A stretch of 64,000 nt of DNA from Pseudomonadota bacterium. GTDB lineage: Bacteria; Pseudomonadota; Alphaproteobacteria; Acetobacterales; Acetobacteraceae. The notes below the pieces were generated by a model that searched no databases, was not told where the DNA came from, and was given only the letters and a program-made list of their open reading frames with translations. Numbering within the stretch: the first letter of the stretch is position 1; each line of letters begins with the position of its first letter. This document shows, piece after piece, positions 35,585 to 48,168 of this stretch. The stretch is taken from positions 82,859 through 146,858 of the forward strand of contig JAJZBM010000005.1 in assembly GCA_021798915.1 (NCBI GenBank). Reading direction: 5' to 3'. The position numbers were made by a program, and so were the translations under genes.

Positions 35585-36078
35585 GAAGCTTGCGCCCAGG
35601 TGAGGCGGCTGGCGCGATGATGGGCGTGGCAGATCGCGACCGCCAGCGCATCGGCGGCGTCGAGCCGGGTCGGCGTTGCCCCGGGCAATAGCCGGCGGAC
35701 CATCATCGCGACCTGCTCCTTGCTCGCCCCGCCCGTGCCGACCACCGAGCGCTTGACCGTCTTCGCGCCATATTCGGCGACCGCGATGCCGGCCAGCGCC
35801 GGGGCGAGCAGCACGATCCCGCGGGCATAGCCGAGTTTCAGCGTCGCCTGGCCGTTGCGGTTGACATAGGTTTCCTCGACCGCTGCCTCCTCCGGCCGGT
35901 GGGCGGCGATCAGCGCCGCCAGCGCATCATGCAGCGCCCGGAGCCGCATCGCCACCGGTGCCTCGGCGCTGGTCGCGATCACGCCATCGGCGAGATGGAT
36001 CAGGCGGCTGCCCTCCTGCCCGATCATTCCCCAGCCGGTGAAGCGCAGCCCGGGATCGAGGCCGAGGACACGGAGCAT
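35581..36078 (-). CDS. ruvC: Crossover junction endodeoxyribonuclease RuvC
   Basis: Resolvase of 165 residues that cuts Holliday junctions. The RNase H-like fold shows catalytic D8 in VLGLDPGLRFTGWG, the AAVEETYVNRN strand with a catalytic Glu, KTVKRSVVGTGGASKEQVAMMV and the late acidic pair LDAADALAVAICHAH. ATG 36078 shares its first base with the yebC stop (TGATG). A longer upstream frame lies inside yebC and is not used. Confidence 0.95.
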   Translation of the reverse strand: MLRVLGLDPGLRFTGWGMIGQEGSRLIHLADGVIATSAEAPVAMRLRALHDALAALIAAHRPEEAAVEETYVNRNGQATLKLGYARGIVLLAPALAGIAVAEYGAKTVKRSVVGTGGASKEQVAMMVRRLLPGATPTRLDAADALAVAICHAHHRASRLTWAQAS

Positions 36079-36827
36079 CAGGCCGAGAGCTTCCGCATCA
36101 CCGCCTCGGGGATGTCGAAATTGGCGTAGACGTTCTGCACGTCGTCGCTTTCCTCCAAGGCATCGAGCAGTTTCAGCACGCTCGCCGCTTTTTCCTCGTC
36201 GAGCGTGACCAGGGTGTCCGGCCGCCATTCGATCCGCGCCGTCTCGGGCGCGCCGAAGCGGGCCTCTAGCGCGTCACGGACGGCGAAGAAATCCTCGATC
36301 CCGGTGGTGATCTCGTGGCCTTCGCCGTCGCTCACCACATTCTCCGCGCCGGCTTCGATCGCCGCCTCCAGCATGGCGTCATCATCGGCGACGCGTTTGG
36401 GATAGCGCACCACACCGCTCCGGGTGAACAGGAACGCGACCGCATTGGTCTCGGCGAGCGCGCCGCCATGTTTGGCGAAAGCCGAGCGGATGTCGGAGGC
36501 GGTGCGGTTGCGGTTGTCGGTCAGCGCCTCGACGATCACCGCAACCCCGGCCGGGCCGTAACCCTCATAGCGGATCTCGGCGAAATCCTCGCCGCCGCCG
36601 CCGCCGGTCGCCTTCTTGATCGCCCGCTCGATGGTATCGCGCGGCATATTCGCCTCGCGCGCAGCGGCGCAAGCGGCGCGGAGACGCGGATTGGACGCCG
36701 GGTCGGGCAGGCCGGCACGGGCGGAGACGGTGATTTCGCGGATCAGCTTCGCGAATTGCCGCGCCCGGCGGGCATCTTGCGCCCCCTTGCGGTGCATGAT
36801 GTTCTTGAATTGCGAATGTCCGGCCAT
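36078..36827 (-). CDS. yebC: YebC/PmpR family probable regulatory protein
   Basis: Cytosolic DUF28 protein of 249 residues; family members act as transcriptional regulators or relieve ribosome stalling. The conserved start [47 protein letters not shown] and [36 protein letters not shown] are all present. It is the first gene of the ruv-tol run and is preceded by the copy B hairpin element, so a promoter should lie in 36828-36950. Confidence 0.92.
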   Translation of the reverse strand: MAGHSQFKNIMHRKGAQDARRARQFAKLIREITVSARAGLPDPASNPRLRAACAAAREANMPRDTIERAIKKATGGGGGEDFAEIRYEGYGPAGVAVIVEALTDNRNRTASDIRSAFAKHGGALAETNAVAFLFTRSGVVRYPKRVADDDAMLEAAIEAGAENVVSDGEGHEITTGIEDFFAVRDALEARFGAPETARIEWRPDTLVTLDEEKAASVLKLLDALEESDDVQNVYANFDIPEAVMRKLSA

Positions 36828-36953
36828 CGCCGCGCCTTTACCTCAGCTTCGGGGAATGCGAGGCGCTTTTAGCAGCGCCGGCGGGCGCGGGGAATGCCCA
36901 ACGGAAGACGCCGGGGAAAGCCTGCCGGTAAGGGCAAAAAGAGGAAAGAATTT

Positions 36954-37070
36954 GTTCTTTTTTGAAAAAAAGAACCAAAAAACTTTAATCCGTTGAGCAG
37001 TGCCTGCGGCACAACAACACCAAGAAAACAGAATAAAGTCTTTTTGCTTCTTTTTCTTCAGAAAAAGAAG
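36954..37070 (-). terminator. Composite hairpin terminator repeat, copy B
   Basis: Read on the minus strand from the ligA stop: hairpin CTTCTTTTTC/GAAAAAGAAG (37047-37056 and 37061-37070) with a T-rich flank, then an eroded GC hairpin (GTGCC/GGCAC core near 37000-37012), then GTTCTTTTTT/AAAAAAGAAC around 36954-36975. The order of the last two modules matches copy A relative to the upstream gene. The 265-bp gap between ligA and yebC holds little else. Confidence 0.7.
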
Positions 37071-37092
37071 AGTTTTTATTTCTTTGATTTAA

Positions 37093-40895
<3,803 letters not shown>

Positions 40896-40919
40896 GCGTG
40901 CGGGCGGTGCGGCCGCGGG

Positions 40920-41783
40920 TCAAAAAATCCAGCCGAAGACGCGTTGGAAAAACCCGGAATTATCCGCCTCCCCCACTGGTTTGCCGGAGACCTGATGATC
41001 ATCGACGAGCAGATTCCAGCTATCGCGATACCATTCGCTGTTCGGATAATTGTGCTGGAGGACGCTCGCCGTCTTTTTCGCCTGATCGGGCATGCCGAGC
41101 AGCATGTAGATTTCGGTCAGCCGATAGAGCGCTTCCGGCGCCATATTGGTCATCTGGTAATCCTGCACCACCCGTTGATAGCGGTTGATGGCAGCGGCAT
41201 AGAGACCCTGGCCCTCATACCAGCGCCCGATCGACATTTCCTGGCCGGCGAGATGGTCGAGGCAGAGATCGATCTTGAAGCGGGCGTCGCGGGCATAGGC
41301 GCTGTCGGGGAAGCGGTTGACGACCTCCTTGAGGGCGGCGAGGGCGAGCTGGGTGTTTTTCTGATCGCGCTGGACATCGACGATCTGCTCGTAAAAATCG
41401 AGGGCGCGGAGGTAATAGGCGTAGGCGATGTCCTTGCTGGTCGGGTGGAGCTGGATGAAGCGATCGAGGGTCGCCGAGGAATCGCTGAATTTGCCGCTGG
41501 CGTATTGTGCATAGGCGTCCATCAACTGAGCGCTCGCGGCCCAGGCGGAATAGGGATAGTTGGATTGCAACTGGTCGAAGCGCTTGGTCGCGATCGTGTA
41601 ACGGCCGGCGTTCAACGCATCGAGACCCTGATTGTAAAGCTGCTCGACCGGGATTTTGGAGACGTCCTCATCGTTGCTCGACGTCGAACAGGCGGCGAGG
41701 GCCGCGATGGCGAACAGGAGCAGCCCGGGGCCGAAGGGCGGGCGGAAAGCGGGCGTCCGATCACGACATTGGCGGGGTGTCAT
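40920..41783 (-). CDS. bamD: Outer membrane assembly lipoprotein BamD
   Basis: Essential lipoprotein of the BAM complex that inserts beta-barrels. It has 287 residues: signal peptide with lipobox LAAC (Cys near 32), then five TPR-like units, for example PVEQLYNQGLDALNAGRYTIATKRFDQLQSNYP, YPYSAWAASAQLMDAYAQYASGKFSDSSATLDRFIQLHP and YARDARFKIDLCLDHLAGQEM. The YYLRALDFYEQIVDVQRDQ stretch is typical of BamD. The C-terminus GFFQRVFGWIF also fits the family. It lies upstream of recN by 24 bp. Confidence 0.94.
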   Translation of the reverse strand: MTPRQCRDRTPAFRPPFGPGLLLFAIAALAACSTSSNDEDVSKIPVEQLYNQGLDALNAGRYTIATKRFDQLQSNYPYSAWAASAQLMDAYAQYASGKFSDSSATLDRFIQLHPTSKDIAYAYYLRALDFYEQIVDVQRDQKNTQLALAALKEVVNRFPDSAYARDARFKIDLCLDHLAGQEMSIGRWYEGQGLYAAAINRYQRVVQDYQMTNMAPEALYRLTEIYMLLGMPDQAKKTASVLQHNYPNSEWYRDSWNLLVDDHQVSGKPVGEADNSGFFQRVFGWIF

Positions 41784-41852
41784 CGCCCCCTCCCATAGCC
41801 GAACCCGTCCCGCTCGTCATGTCTTTTCACGGGATCGGGACCGATCACGCAG

Positions 41853-42605
41853 TCAGGGCTGGCGCAGAAACAGCCCGATGGTCAGCGCGACACCGATCAG
41901 CACGACACCGATGCGGAGTTTCCGATCATCGACCCGGCGCAGCAGCCAGGCGCCGACCTGGCCGCCGGCGATGGCGCCGATGCCGAGGCTGATCGCCGCC
42001 CGCCAATGAACCTCGCCGCCGCCGGCGAAAACCAGAACCGCCGCCGCGTTCATCGCCGCCGCCAGGGCGTTTTTCGTCGCACCCGCCTGACGGAGGGCAA
42101 GGCCTGCGAGGGTCAGCACGGCGAGCATCAGAAACCCGATGCCGCCACCGAAATACCCGCCATAGATTGCGATCACGAACTGCGCCGCGCCGGCGCCGAG
42201 GCGGCCGATATTCACCGTCCTCTGCTGGCGGCGGCGAAAACTGCCCCAGGCGAAGACCGAGGTTGCGAACAGGACGAGAAACGGCACCAGGCGCGCAAAA
42301 AATCGCGGCGGTGTCGCAAGCAGGAGCAGCGCCCCGACCACCCCGCCAGCCAGGCTGATCCCGACCAGCAGCGGAAACGACAATCCCGCGCCCCCGGCAA
42401 CGTCACGCCGCCCGGCGAGCCCGGTCGTCACCTGGCCGGGAAAAAGTGCGACGGTCGAGGTGATATTGGCCGCCCGCGCATCCATCCCGGCGAGCAAAAG
42501 CGCCGGGAAGGTCAGGAATGACCCACCCCCGGCCAACGCATTCTGCACCCCGGCGGCAAAGCCGACGACCAGCAGCAGTAGCAATAACATCCAATCAGAC
42601 GGCAT
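41853..42605 (-). CDS. TauE/SafE family membrane transporter
   Basis: A 250-residue inner-membrane protein with about eight hydrophobic segments. It shows the family's N-terminal motif GFAAGVQNALAGGGSFLTFPALLLAGMDARAAN and its internal repeat YGGYFGGGIGFLMLAVLTLAG. TauE/SafE proteins export or import sulfonates, sulfite or other organic anions; the substrate here is unknown. ATG 42605 is chosen because the frame upstream runs through the hairpin repeat, giving artefactual FFFSKKN residues. It interrupts the usual lpxC-bamD neighbourhood. Confidence 0.8.
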   Translation of the reverse strand: MPSDWMLLLLLLVVGFAAGVQNALAGGGSFLTFPALLLAGMDARAANITSTVALFPGQVTTGLAGRRDVAGGAGLSFPLLVGISLAGGVVGALLLLATPPRFFARLVPFLVLFATSVFAWGSFRRRQQRTVNIGRLGAGAAQFVIAIYGGYFGGGIGFLMLAVLTLAGLALRQAGATKNALAAAMNAAAVLVFAGGGEVHWRAAISLGIGAIAGGQVGAWLLRRVDDRKLRIGVVLIGVALTIGLFLRQP

Positions 42606-42680
42606 ATCTCTCCCCCCCGGCCCCTTTTGCCAGGGCGAGGGATGGTTGTTCAACCCATGGAGGAAGGAAAGCAGGGAATA

Positions 42681-42815
42681 GTTCTTTTTTGAAAAAAAGA
42701 ACCAAAAAACTTTTATCTGTTGGGCAGTGCCTACGGCACTGCCCATGCCGGAGGCGAGGCAACAGAAAAAAACCAGAATAAAGTCTTTTTGCTTCTTTTT
42801 CTTCAGAAAAAGAAG
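42681..42815 (-). terminator. Composite hairpin terminator repeat, copy C
   Basis: Minus-strand order after the lpxC stop: CTTCTTTTTC/GAAAAAGAAG (42792-42801 and 42806-42815), then GGGCAGTGCC/GGCACTGCCC (42722-42731 and 42735-42744, 3-nt loop), then GTTCTTTTTT/AAAAAAGAAC (42681-42702). The core is almost identical to copy A, and the extra AT hairpin plus the linking CAAAAAGACTTTATTCTG match copy B. It fills most of the 272-bp gap between lpxC and the TauE-type gene. Confidence 0.75.
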
Positions 42816-42877
42816 ATTTTTTTTTGCCCTTGAGGGAGAAAGCGAGAAGGTTTTTATTGCTGGCTTGTTACGCTATT

Positions 42878-43987
42878 TCACGCCGCGGCGGAAAGGCGAG
42901 ACGACGCCGGCGCAACCTCGGCCCAGGCGCCTTCGCTCGCGAACAGAGCCCGGAGCAGGCGATTGTTGAGAGCGTGACCGGAGCAATGGGCGACGAAACG
43001 CCCGCGCAGTGTCGCCCCGGCCAGGGCAAGATCGCCGACCGCATCCAAAAGCTTGTGACGGACGAATTCATCCGGCGCGCGCAAGCCCCCCGGGTTGAGC
43101 ACCCGCGCGCCATCGACCACCACCGCATTATCGAGGCTGCCACCACGGGCGCGGCCGCTGGCGCGCAGCCCCTCGATCTCGGCGGCGAGGGTGAAGGTGC
43201 GGGCATGCGCCAATTCCTGGCGAAACCCGTCCTCGGTGAGGCGCAGCCGCAACGATTGGCGCCCGATCGCTGGTGCGTCGAAGGCAATGGAGAACGCCAT
43301 TTCCAGCTCACCCGCCATCGCCGCCTCGGCGCCATGGGCAGGGGCGCCATGAGCAGAAGCGTCGTGGACGGGCAGGAGGGCGGCACAGGCGCCGCCGGTG
43401 CGAACCTCGATCGGGCGGAGGATTTCGATCACCCGCCGCGGCGCCTCCTGCTCGACCACCCCGGCGCAATCGATGAGAAAGACGAAAGGCGCGGCGGAAC
43501 CATCGAGAATCGGGATTTCCGGCCCATCGACCTCGATCACGGCATTGTCGATGCCGCAGCCGGCGAGCGCCGCCATGACATGCTCGATGGTGCCGATGGT
43601 GACCTCAGGCCGATCGGCGGCGGCGATTTCGGTGCAGAGACGGGTATCGGCAACGGCATCGAAGCGCGCCGGGATCTCGACGCCGAGATCGCCGCGGCGG
43701 AACCGAATCCCGGTTCCCGCTGCCGCCGGGTGGAGGGTGAGCGCAACCTCGCGCCCGCCATGCAGCCCGACACCGACACAGCCGATGGAGTCCTTGAGCG
43801 TCCGCTGCCGGGGCAGCGTCCGCCGCCCGGACAGACCGCGATGGCTGGCGGCCGCCGGCACTGCGCCACGCGGCCCCGAACCACGAGGGCCCGAACCACG
43901 CGGCCCCGAACCACGCGGTAACGGGCCTTGCGGCAACGGGCCTTGCGGCAGAGCGCGGGGCGGCAGGGTGTCGGTCAAAAAATCCAT
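42878..43987 (-). CDS. lpxC: UDP-3-O-acyl-N-acetylglucosamine deacetylase
   Basis: Zinc amidase that commits UDP-acyl-GlcNAc to lipid A synthesis. The conserved enzyme begins at RTLKDSIGCVGVGLHGG (about residue 62) and shows GTIEHVMAALAGCGIDNAVIEVDGPEIPILDGSA with a zinc His, then DEFVRHKLLDAVGDLALAG with the HKxxD zinc motif and the late GHALNNRLL. Unusually, about 58 Pro/Gly/Arg-rich residues made of short repeats precede it. ATG 43987 and 43996 are the only ATGs before the core. It follows ftsZ by about 200 bp. Confidence 0.94.
   Translation of the reverse strand: MDFLTDTLPPRALPQGPLPQGPLPRGSGPRGSGPRGSGPRGAVPAAASHRGLSGRRTLPRQRTLKDSIGCVGVGLHGGREVALTLHPAAAGTGIRFRRGDLGVEIPARFDAVADTRLCTEIAAADRPEVTIGTIEHVMAALAGCGIDNAVIEVDGPEIPILDGSAAPFVFLIDCAGVVEQEAPRRVIEILRPIEVRTGGACAALLPVHDASAHGAPAHGAEAAMAGELEMAFSIAFDAPAIGRQSLRLRLTEDGFRQELAHARTFTLAAEIEGLRASGRARGGSLDNAVVVDGARVLNPGGLRAPDEFVRHKLLDAVGDLALAGATLRGRFVAHCSGHALNNRLLRALFASEGAWAEVAPASSRLSAAA
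43869..43950. repeat. Tandem 15-bp repeats in the lpxC N-terminal extension
   Basis: Three 15-bp units (43869, 43884, 43899; the middle one differs slightly) and two exact 15-bp units of a second type (43921, 43936) lie end to end. They encode GPRGS and LPQGP-type repeats in front of the conserved enzyme. Confidence 0.9.
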
Positions 43988-44074
43988 CGTTCCCATTCGA
44001 TCTCGTTCACGTGCCGCGAAAAGCCACGGCAAACCCGGCCTACCCGCCGGTACGGAACATCAGATACGTGTCCC

Positions 44075-44104
44075 GCCCCCTCAAGCTAAGCAGCTTCGGG
44101 GGGC
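44075..44104 (-). promoter_or_regulatory. Stem-loop in the ftsZ-lpxC intergenic leader
   Basis: GCCCCC/GGGGGC and inner AAGCT/AGCTT arms form a two-part stem of 11 bp with a 4-nt loop, about 80-115 bp before the lpxC start. No T-run follows, so it is not a standard terminator. A CAATCA/TGATTG inverted repeat with 7-bp spacer lies nearby at 44114-44132 in an AT-rich tract that may hold the lpxC promoter. Confidence 0.45.
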
Positions 44105-44185
44105 GGCGCCAGTCAATCATTATTTCTGATTGTTTCCCGACAACATCCTATTTTTGCAGTATTTTTGCCACAGAATCGGCGCAAT

Positions 44186-45841
44186 TCACGAGGTCTGGCG
44201 GCGCAGGAAGGTCGGGATCTCGATGCCGATATCCTCCTCCCCGGCCGGGCGCACGCTGGCCCGCGGCATGTCATGCGCCGTTTCCTCGGCATGGCGCTCG
44301 CGCCCGGCCGTGGTCAGCGGCGAGGTGTCTGCCTCGGTGGCGCGGGCGGCTTGAAAATTGCGGCGAAGCGCGCCGGTCACGGTGCCAAAGAGGCTCGGGC
44401 GCGGCGGCGGGGGGACGGCCTGCGGCCTGGCCTGAATCGGGGCCTGGGGTTGCGCTTGCATCGGCGCCTGGGGCGCGGCCTGGGGTGGGGCCACGAACAA
44501 GCCGCGTGGTTCGATCCGCCGCCCCTCGGCGCCTGCTGGGCGTGTATCGGCTGGGCGTGTATCGGCCGGGCGTGTATCGGCTGGGCGTGTATCGGCTGGG
44601 CGCGCCTCGGCCGCACGCGACGCCGGCTCGAAGCGCGGCGCGGGCTCGAAACGCGGCGCTTCCTGTCTGCGGCCGTCCTCCTCGGCATACGCCGCCGCGA
44701 CCGCTGGCGCCGGCACGATCGGCGCCATGCCGTTGCGCGGCGGCAGCGACGACGCCCGGGCAGCGGCCTGCGGCTGTGGCATCTCGGCGGCCACCGCCGT
44801 TGCCGCCTCGGCTTCCGTATAACCACCGCCGACCGCGACCAGCCGCGGCCGCTCGGCCGCCGCCTCGCGCGGCGTATCGATCCCGGTCGCGACCACCGAG
44901 ACGCGGATGCGCCCGTTCAGGGATTCGTCCACCGCCGAGCCGAAGATGATGTTCGCGTCCTCGTCCACCTCCTCGCGGATGCGGTTGGCGGCATGATCGA
45001 CCTCGAACAGCGTCATGTCATCGCCGCCGGTGATGTTGATCAGGAGGCCGCGCGCCCCGGCCATGCTGGTATCCTCGAGCAGCGGGTTGTTGATCGCCGC
45101 CTCGGCGGCGCGCACCGCGCGGTTTTCGCCGTCGGCCTCGCCGGTGCCCATCATCGCTTTGCCCATCTCGGCCATCACCGTCCGGATATCGGCGAAATCG
45201 AGATTGACGAGGCCCGGCACCACCATGAGATCGGTAACGCCGCGCACCCCCATGTAGAGCACGTGATCGGCCATTTTGAAGGCTTCCCGGAAGCTGGTGC
45301 GCTCATTGGCTAAGCGGAACAGATTCTGGTTCGGGATGACGATCAGAGTATCGACATATTCCTGCAATTCCTCGATCCCGAGTTCGGCGGCGCGCGCCCG
45401 GCGCGGCCCCTCGAAGGAGAATGGCTTGGTCACCACGCCGACGGTGAGGATGTTGCGCTCGCGGGCCATGCGGGCGATCACCGGCGCTGCCCCCGTGCCG
45501 GTGCCGCCGCCCATGCCGGCGGTGATGAACACCATGTGGGCGCCGTCGAGATGGCGATAGAGTTCCTCCGCCGCTTCTTCCGCCGCGGCGCGGCCGATCT
45601 CGGGCTTGGCGCCGGCGCCGAGCCCCTGGGTGATATGCGGGCCGAGCTGCACCCGGCGATCGGCCCGCGAATGCAGGAGCTGCTGCGCGTCGGTGTTGGC
45701 GACGACGAAATCCACCCCCTGGAGGTTGAGGGAGATCATGTTGTCGACCGCATTGGTGCCGCCGCCACCAACCCCGATGACGGTGATCCGGGGTGTGAAA
45801 TCGGTGTGCAGATGCTGCGGAACGGTGAGGTTCAGGGTCAT
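44186..45841 (-). CDS. ftsZ: Cell division protein FtsZ
   Basis: Tubulin-like GTPase that forms the Z-ring. The 551-residue protein has a conserved core (about 15-325): [18 protein letters not shown], the tubulin signature GGGTGTG (111-117), [10 protein letters not shown] and the T7 loop [11 protein letters not shown]. Then comes a very long Ala/Pro-rich linker of about 190 residues with ADTRP repeats, and a C-terminal peptide [17 protein letters not shown] that would bind FtsA. GGGGGAGA lies eight bases before ATG 45841. It starts 61 bp after ftsA, the only sizeable gap within the ftsQAZ set. Confidence 0.96.
   Translation of the reverse strand: MTLNLTVPQHLHTDFTPRITVIGVGGGGTNAVDNMISLNLQGVDFVVANTDAQQLLHSRADRRVQLGPHITQGLGAGAKPEIGRAAAEEAAEELYRHLDGAHMVFITAGMGGGTGTGAAPVIARMARERNILTVGVVTKPFSFEGPRRARAAELGIEELQEYVDTLIVIPNQNLFRLANERTSFREAFKMADHVLYMGVRGVTDLMVVPGLVNLDFADIRTVMAEMGKAMMGTGEADGENRAVRAAEAAINNPLLEDTSMAGARGLLINITGGDDMTLFEVDHAANRIREEVDEDANIIFGSAVDESLNGRIRVSVVATGIDTPREAAAERPRLVAVGGGYTEAEAATAVAAEMPQPQAAARASSLPPRNGMAPIVPAPAVAAAYAEEDGRRQEAPRFEPAPRFEPASRAAEARPADTRPADTRPADTRPADTRPAGAEGRRIEPRGLFVAPPQAAPQAPMQAQPQAPIQARPQAVPPPPRPSLFGTVTGALRRNFQAARATEADTSPLTTAGRERHAEETAHDMPRASVRPAGEEDIGIEIPTFLRRQTS
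44536..44610. repeat. 15-bp tandem repeat in the ftsZ linker
   Basis: Four near-identical 15-bp units (44536, 44551, 44566, 44581; one base differs in the third) and a fifth degenerate unit encode ADTRP repeats in the disordered C-terminal linker of FtsZ. Confidence 0.92.
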
Positions 45842-45902
45842 TGGGACATCTCCCCCTTTAATGGCTGGATGCGGCAAGGTTGGATGAAAAGCGCGTCTGG
45901 CA

Positions 45903-47219
45903 TCAGACACGCTCACGCAGGAAATCGATCAGGCGGCGGAGCCTGCCGGCCGGCCGCTCGAGAGCGAGGTCGAGATCGGGAAGGCCGCGCCCGGCGCCGC
46001 CCGCATAGGCGAGCAGGCCGGCGGCGGTGGCGATGCCGGGGCCGCTCATCAGATCGGGGAGGCCGCGCAGCTTGAGCGGCCGGCCGAGCCGCACCTGGCG
46101 CCCGAGAATCCGCGCCGCCAGTTCCCGCGCGCCGGGAAGCTGGCAGGCGCCACCGGTCAGCACCACGCGATGGCCGGCATCGCGGGCCAGCCCGGCGCCG
46201 TCGAGACGCTCTTTGACGAGTTCGAAGGTCTCCTCGAGGCGCGGGCGGATGATGCTGATCACCATGCTGCGCGGCACCTTGACGATATGCTGTTCATCCT
46301 CGCCGATCAGCGGCACGGGGAGGAATTCGCGCTCATCGTCCGGGCTCGCCTCGACATTGCCGTAAAGCGCCTTGAGCCGTTCGGCGTGGCTGATCGGGGT
46401 CGAGAGCAGGCGCGCGATGTCGTTCGTCACATGCACCCCGCCGATCGGCAGCATCGCCGTGTGCAGCACCTGGTTTTCGGCGAACACGGCGAGCCCGGTG
46501 GTGCCGCCGCCCATGTCGATCAGGGTCGCGCCGAGTTCGCGCTCATCGGCGACCAGCGTCGCGAGCCCTGACGCCAGCGGCGCCGAAACCAGCTCGGCGA
46601 TGGCGAGATCGACGCGGGCGAGACAGGCGGTGAGATTGCGGAGCGCCGTCACCGTGGCGTCGATGATATGGAGACGCGCACCCAATGTTTCGCAATGCAT
46701 GCCGCGCGGATCATTGATGCCGCCGGTTTCATCGGCGGCGAAGGCGAGCGGCAGGGCGTGGATGGTCTCGCGCCCCTCGGAGGCGGCGCGGGCGCGCCCC
46801 TCGGCGACGATGCGGCGGATATCGGCGGCCACCACCGCCCGCCCGCCGATCGGCCATTGAACATTGAATAGCCGGCTTTCCGGCGCGCCGCAGGAGAGAT
46901 TAACGGTCACGTCGCGGAGGTGAGTATCGGCCATGTCCTCGGCCTCGGCGACGCATTTGCGGATCGCCCGCTCGGTCGCGTCGAGATCGACGATGCCGCC
47001 ATTTCTCACCCCGCGCGCCTGGAGATGGGCGCAGCCGAGCACGCGGAGCGCGCCGTCGCTCTCCACCCGGCCGATAAGGCAGACGATCTTGGTCGAGCCG
47101 ATGTCGAGCACGCCGAACGGCCCGGCGCGATAGGGGCGCGCCCGCGGCGGCGGATCGGCCGGCGCCGGCGTCGGCGGGCGGCCGGAGCCGAGGAAACGCC
47201 CCGAAGAAAGATCGTTCAT
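45903..47219 (-). CDS. ftsA: Cell division protein FtsA
   Basis: Actin-like membrane tether of FtsZ, 438 residues. Motifs: phosphate 1 [18 protein letters not shown]2 1C region ([16 protein letters not shown]), phosphate 2 [15 protein letters not shown] and adenosine loop [12 protein letters not shown]. The C-terminus [13 protein letters not shown] is the amphipathic membrane-targeting helix. ATG 47219 comes 13 bp after the ftsQ stop. The Pro-rich N-terminal 33 residues precede the actin fold. Confidence 0.94.
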   Translation of the reverse strand: MNDLSSGRFLGSGRPPTPAPADPPPRARPYRAGPFGVLDIGSTKIVCLIGRVESDGALRVLGCAHLQARGVRNGGIVDLDATERAIRKCVAEAEDMADTHLRDVTVNLSCGAPESRLFNVQWPIGGRAVVAADIRRIVAEGRARAASEGRETIHALPLAFAADETGGINDPRGMHCETLGARLHIIDATVTALRNLTACLARVDLAIAELVSAPLASGLATLVADERELGATLIDMGGGTTGLAVFAENQVLHTAMLPIGGVHVTNDIARLLSTPISHAERLKALYGNVEASPDDEREFLPVPLIGEDEQHIVKVPRSMVISIIRPRLEETFELVKERLDGAGLARDAGHRVVLTGGACQLPGARELAARILGRQVRLGRPLKLRGLPDLMSGPGIATAAGLLAYAGGAGRGLPDLDLALERPAGRLRRLIDFLRERV

Positions 47220-47232
47220 GCGTCCCTCCCGC

Positions 47233-48168
47233 TCATGTCGGTCTTCCGCTGGCCGCCGCCTCGCCATGCGGCGCCGGTGGGGCCTTCCCCGCGTCGCCCG
47301 CCGGCGTGGCCCCCGGGCGCGGGCGCAGAATCAGCCGGTCGGGGGCACGGAGATCGACGGCTGCGAATGGCCGGTCGAGCAGCGCGTGGTCGGTTTGCAG
47401 CACGGCGAGCCGCGCCAGCGCCTCCGCCTCGTGCCCCTCCGGCAACAGCACATCGGCGCCATTGGCGAGGCGCAGATTCCACCGCCGCCCGCCGATTCTG
47501 ACCAAGGCCGCGAGCCGCGCCCGGATCTCCGGATAGCGGTCGAGCAGATCGAGAATGGCGGCGGCATGCGCCGGCGCGTCCGCGCCCACCACCAGCGGCA
47601 GGGTCTTGAAATTCGCGACCCCCTCATCGGCGACCTCGCGCCCGGCGCGATCGATCAGCGTGAAACGCCCCTGCGTCTGCCACACCGCGAACGGCCGCCG
47701 CTCGGTCAGGCGGACGACGATGGTCCCCGGCAGATGCCGCTCCACCGTCGCCTGCTGCACCCAGGCGAGGCTTTCGAGGCGGGCGCGCATGGCGGTGAGC
47801 GAGACGCCGAGAAGCGGATCGCCGGGGACGACGCCGATCGCGGCGCGCAGCAGCGGCTCCGGCGTATTGCCGCGCCCTTCCACCTCCACCGCCCGCACGC
47901 GCAGCCCGAGCCGCGCCGCGAGCCCGTCGGCCCAGGCGCCGCGCGGGGCGAGGCTGTCGCCCTCCCGGCCGTATGCCGCCTGGTCATGCCCCTCATGGCC
48001 ACGGAGCGCGAGGGCGAGCACGAGGATGGCGCCGAGCGCCCCGCCCGCGAATGCCAGCCGCCGCAGCGTCCGGCGCCAGCGGCGGAGCATGAGCTTCCAG
48101 CGCGCCGGCCGCTGCCCGGCCGCCCGCCCGCCTGCCGCCCGTCCCGTGGCGGTCTTCAGACGCGGCAT
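47233..48168 (-). CDS. ftsQ: Cell division protein FtsQ
   Basis: Bitopic divisome protein of 311 residues. A basic cytoplasmic N-terminus leads to one membrane segment (LAFAGGALGAILVLALAL, about 37-55), a POTRA domain (LGLRVRAVEVEGRGNTPEPLLRAAIGV...) and the FtsQ/DivIB beta domain (SLAWVQQATVERHLPGTIVVRLTERRPFAVWQ, DLRAPDRLILRPRPG). ATG 48168 overlaps the ddl end by 13 bp; an alternative start nine codons upstream is possible. Confidence 0.92.
   Translation of the reverse strand: MPRLKTATGRAAGGRAAGQRPARWKLMLRRWRRTLRRLAFAGGALGAILVLALALRGHEGHDQAAYGREGDSLAPRGAWADGLAARLGLRVRAVEVEGRGNTPEPLLRAAIGVVPGDPLLGVSLTAMRARLESLAWVQQATVERHLPGTIVVRLTERRPFAVWQTQGRFTLIDRAGREVADEGVANFKTLPLVVGADAPAHAAAILDLLDRYPEIRARLAALVRIGGRRWNLRLANGADVLLPEGHEAEALARLAVLQTDHALLDRPFAAVDLRAPDRLILRPRPGATPAGDAGKAPPAPHGEAAASGRPT

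Noticed and set aside
42606..42746. An N-terminal extension of the TauE-type protein containing FFFSKKN
   Set aside because: The extension is translated from the composite hairpin repeat; the conserved protein starts at ATG 42605.
43869..43950. CRISPR-like or mobile repeat array
   Set aside because: Units are contiguous with no spacers and lie in frame within lpxC; no Cas genes are present in the window.
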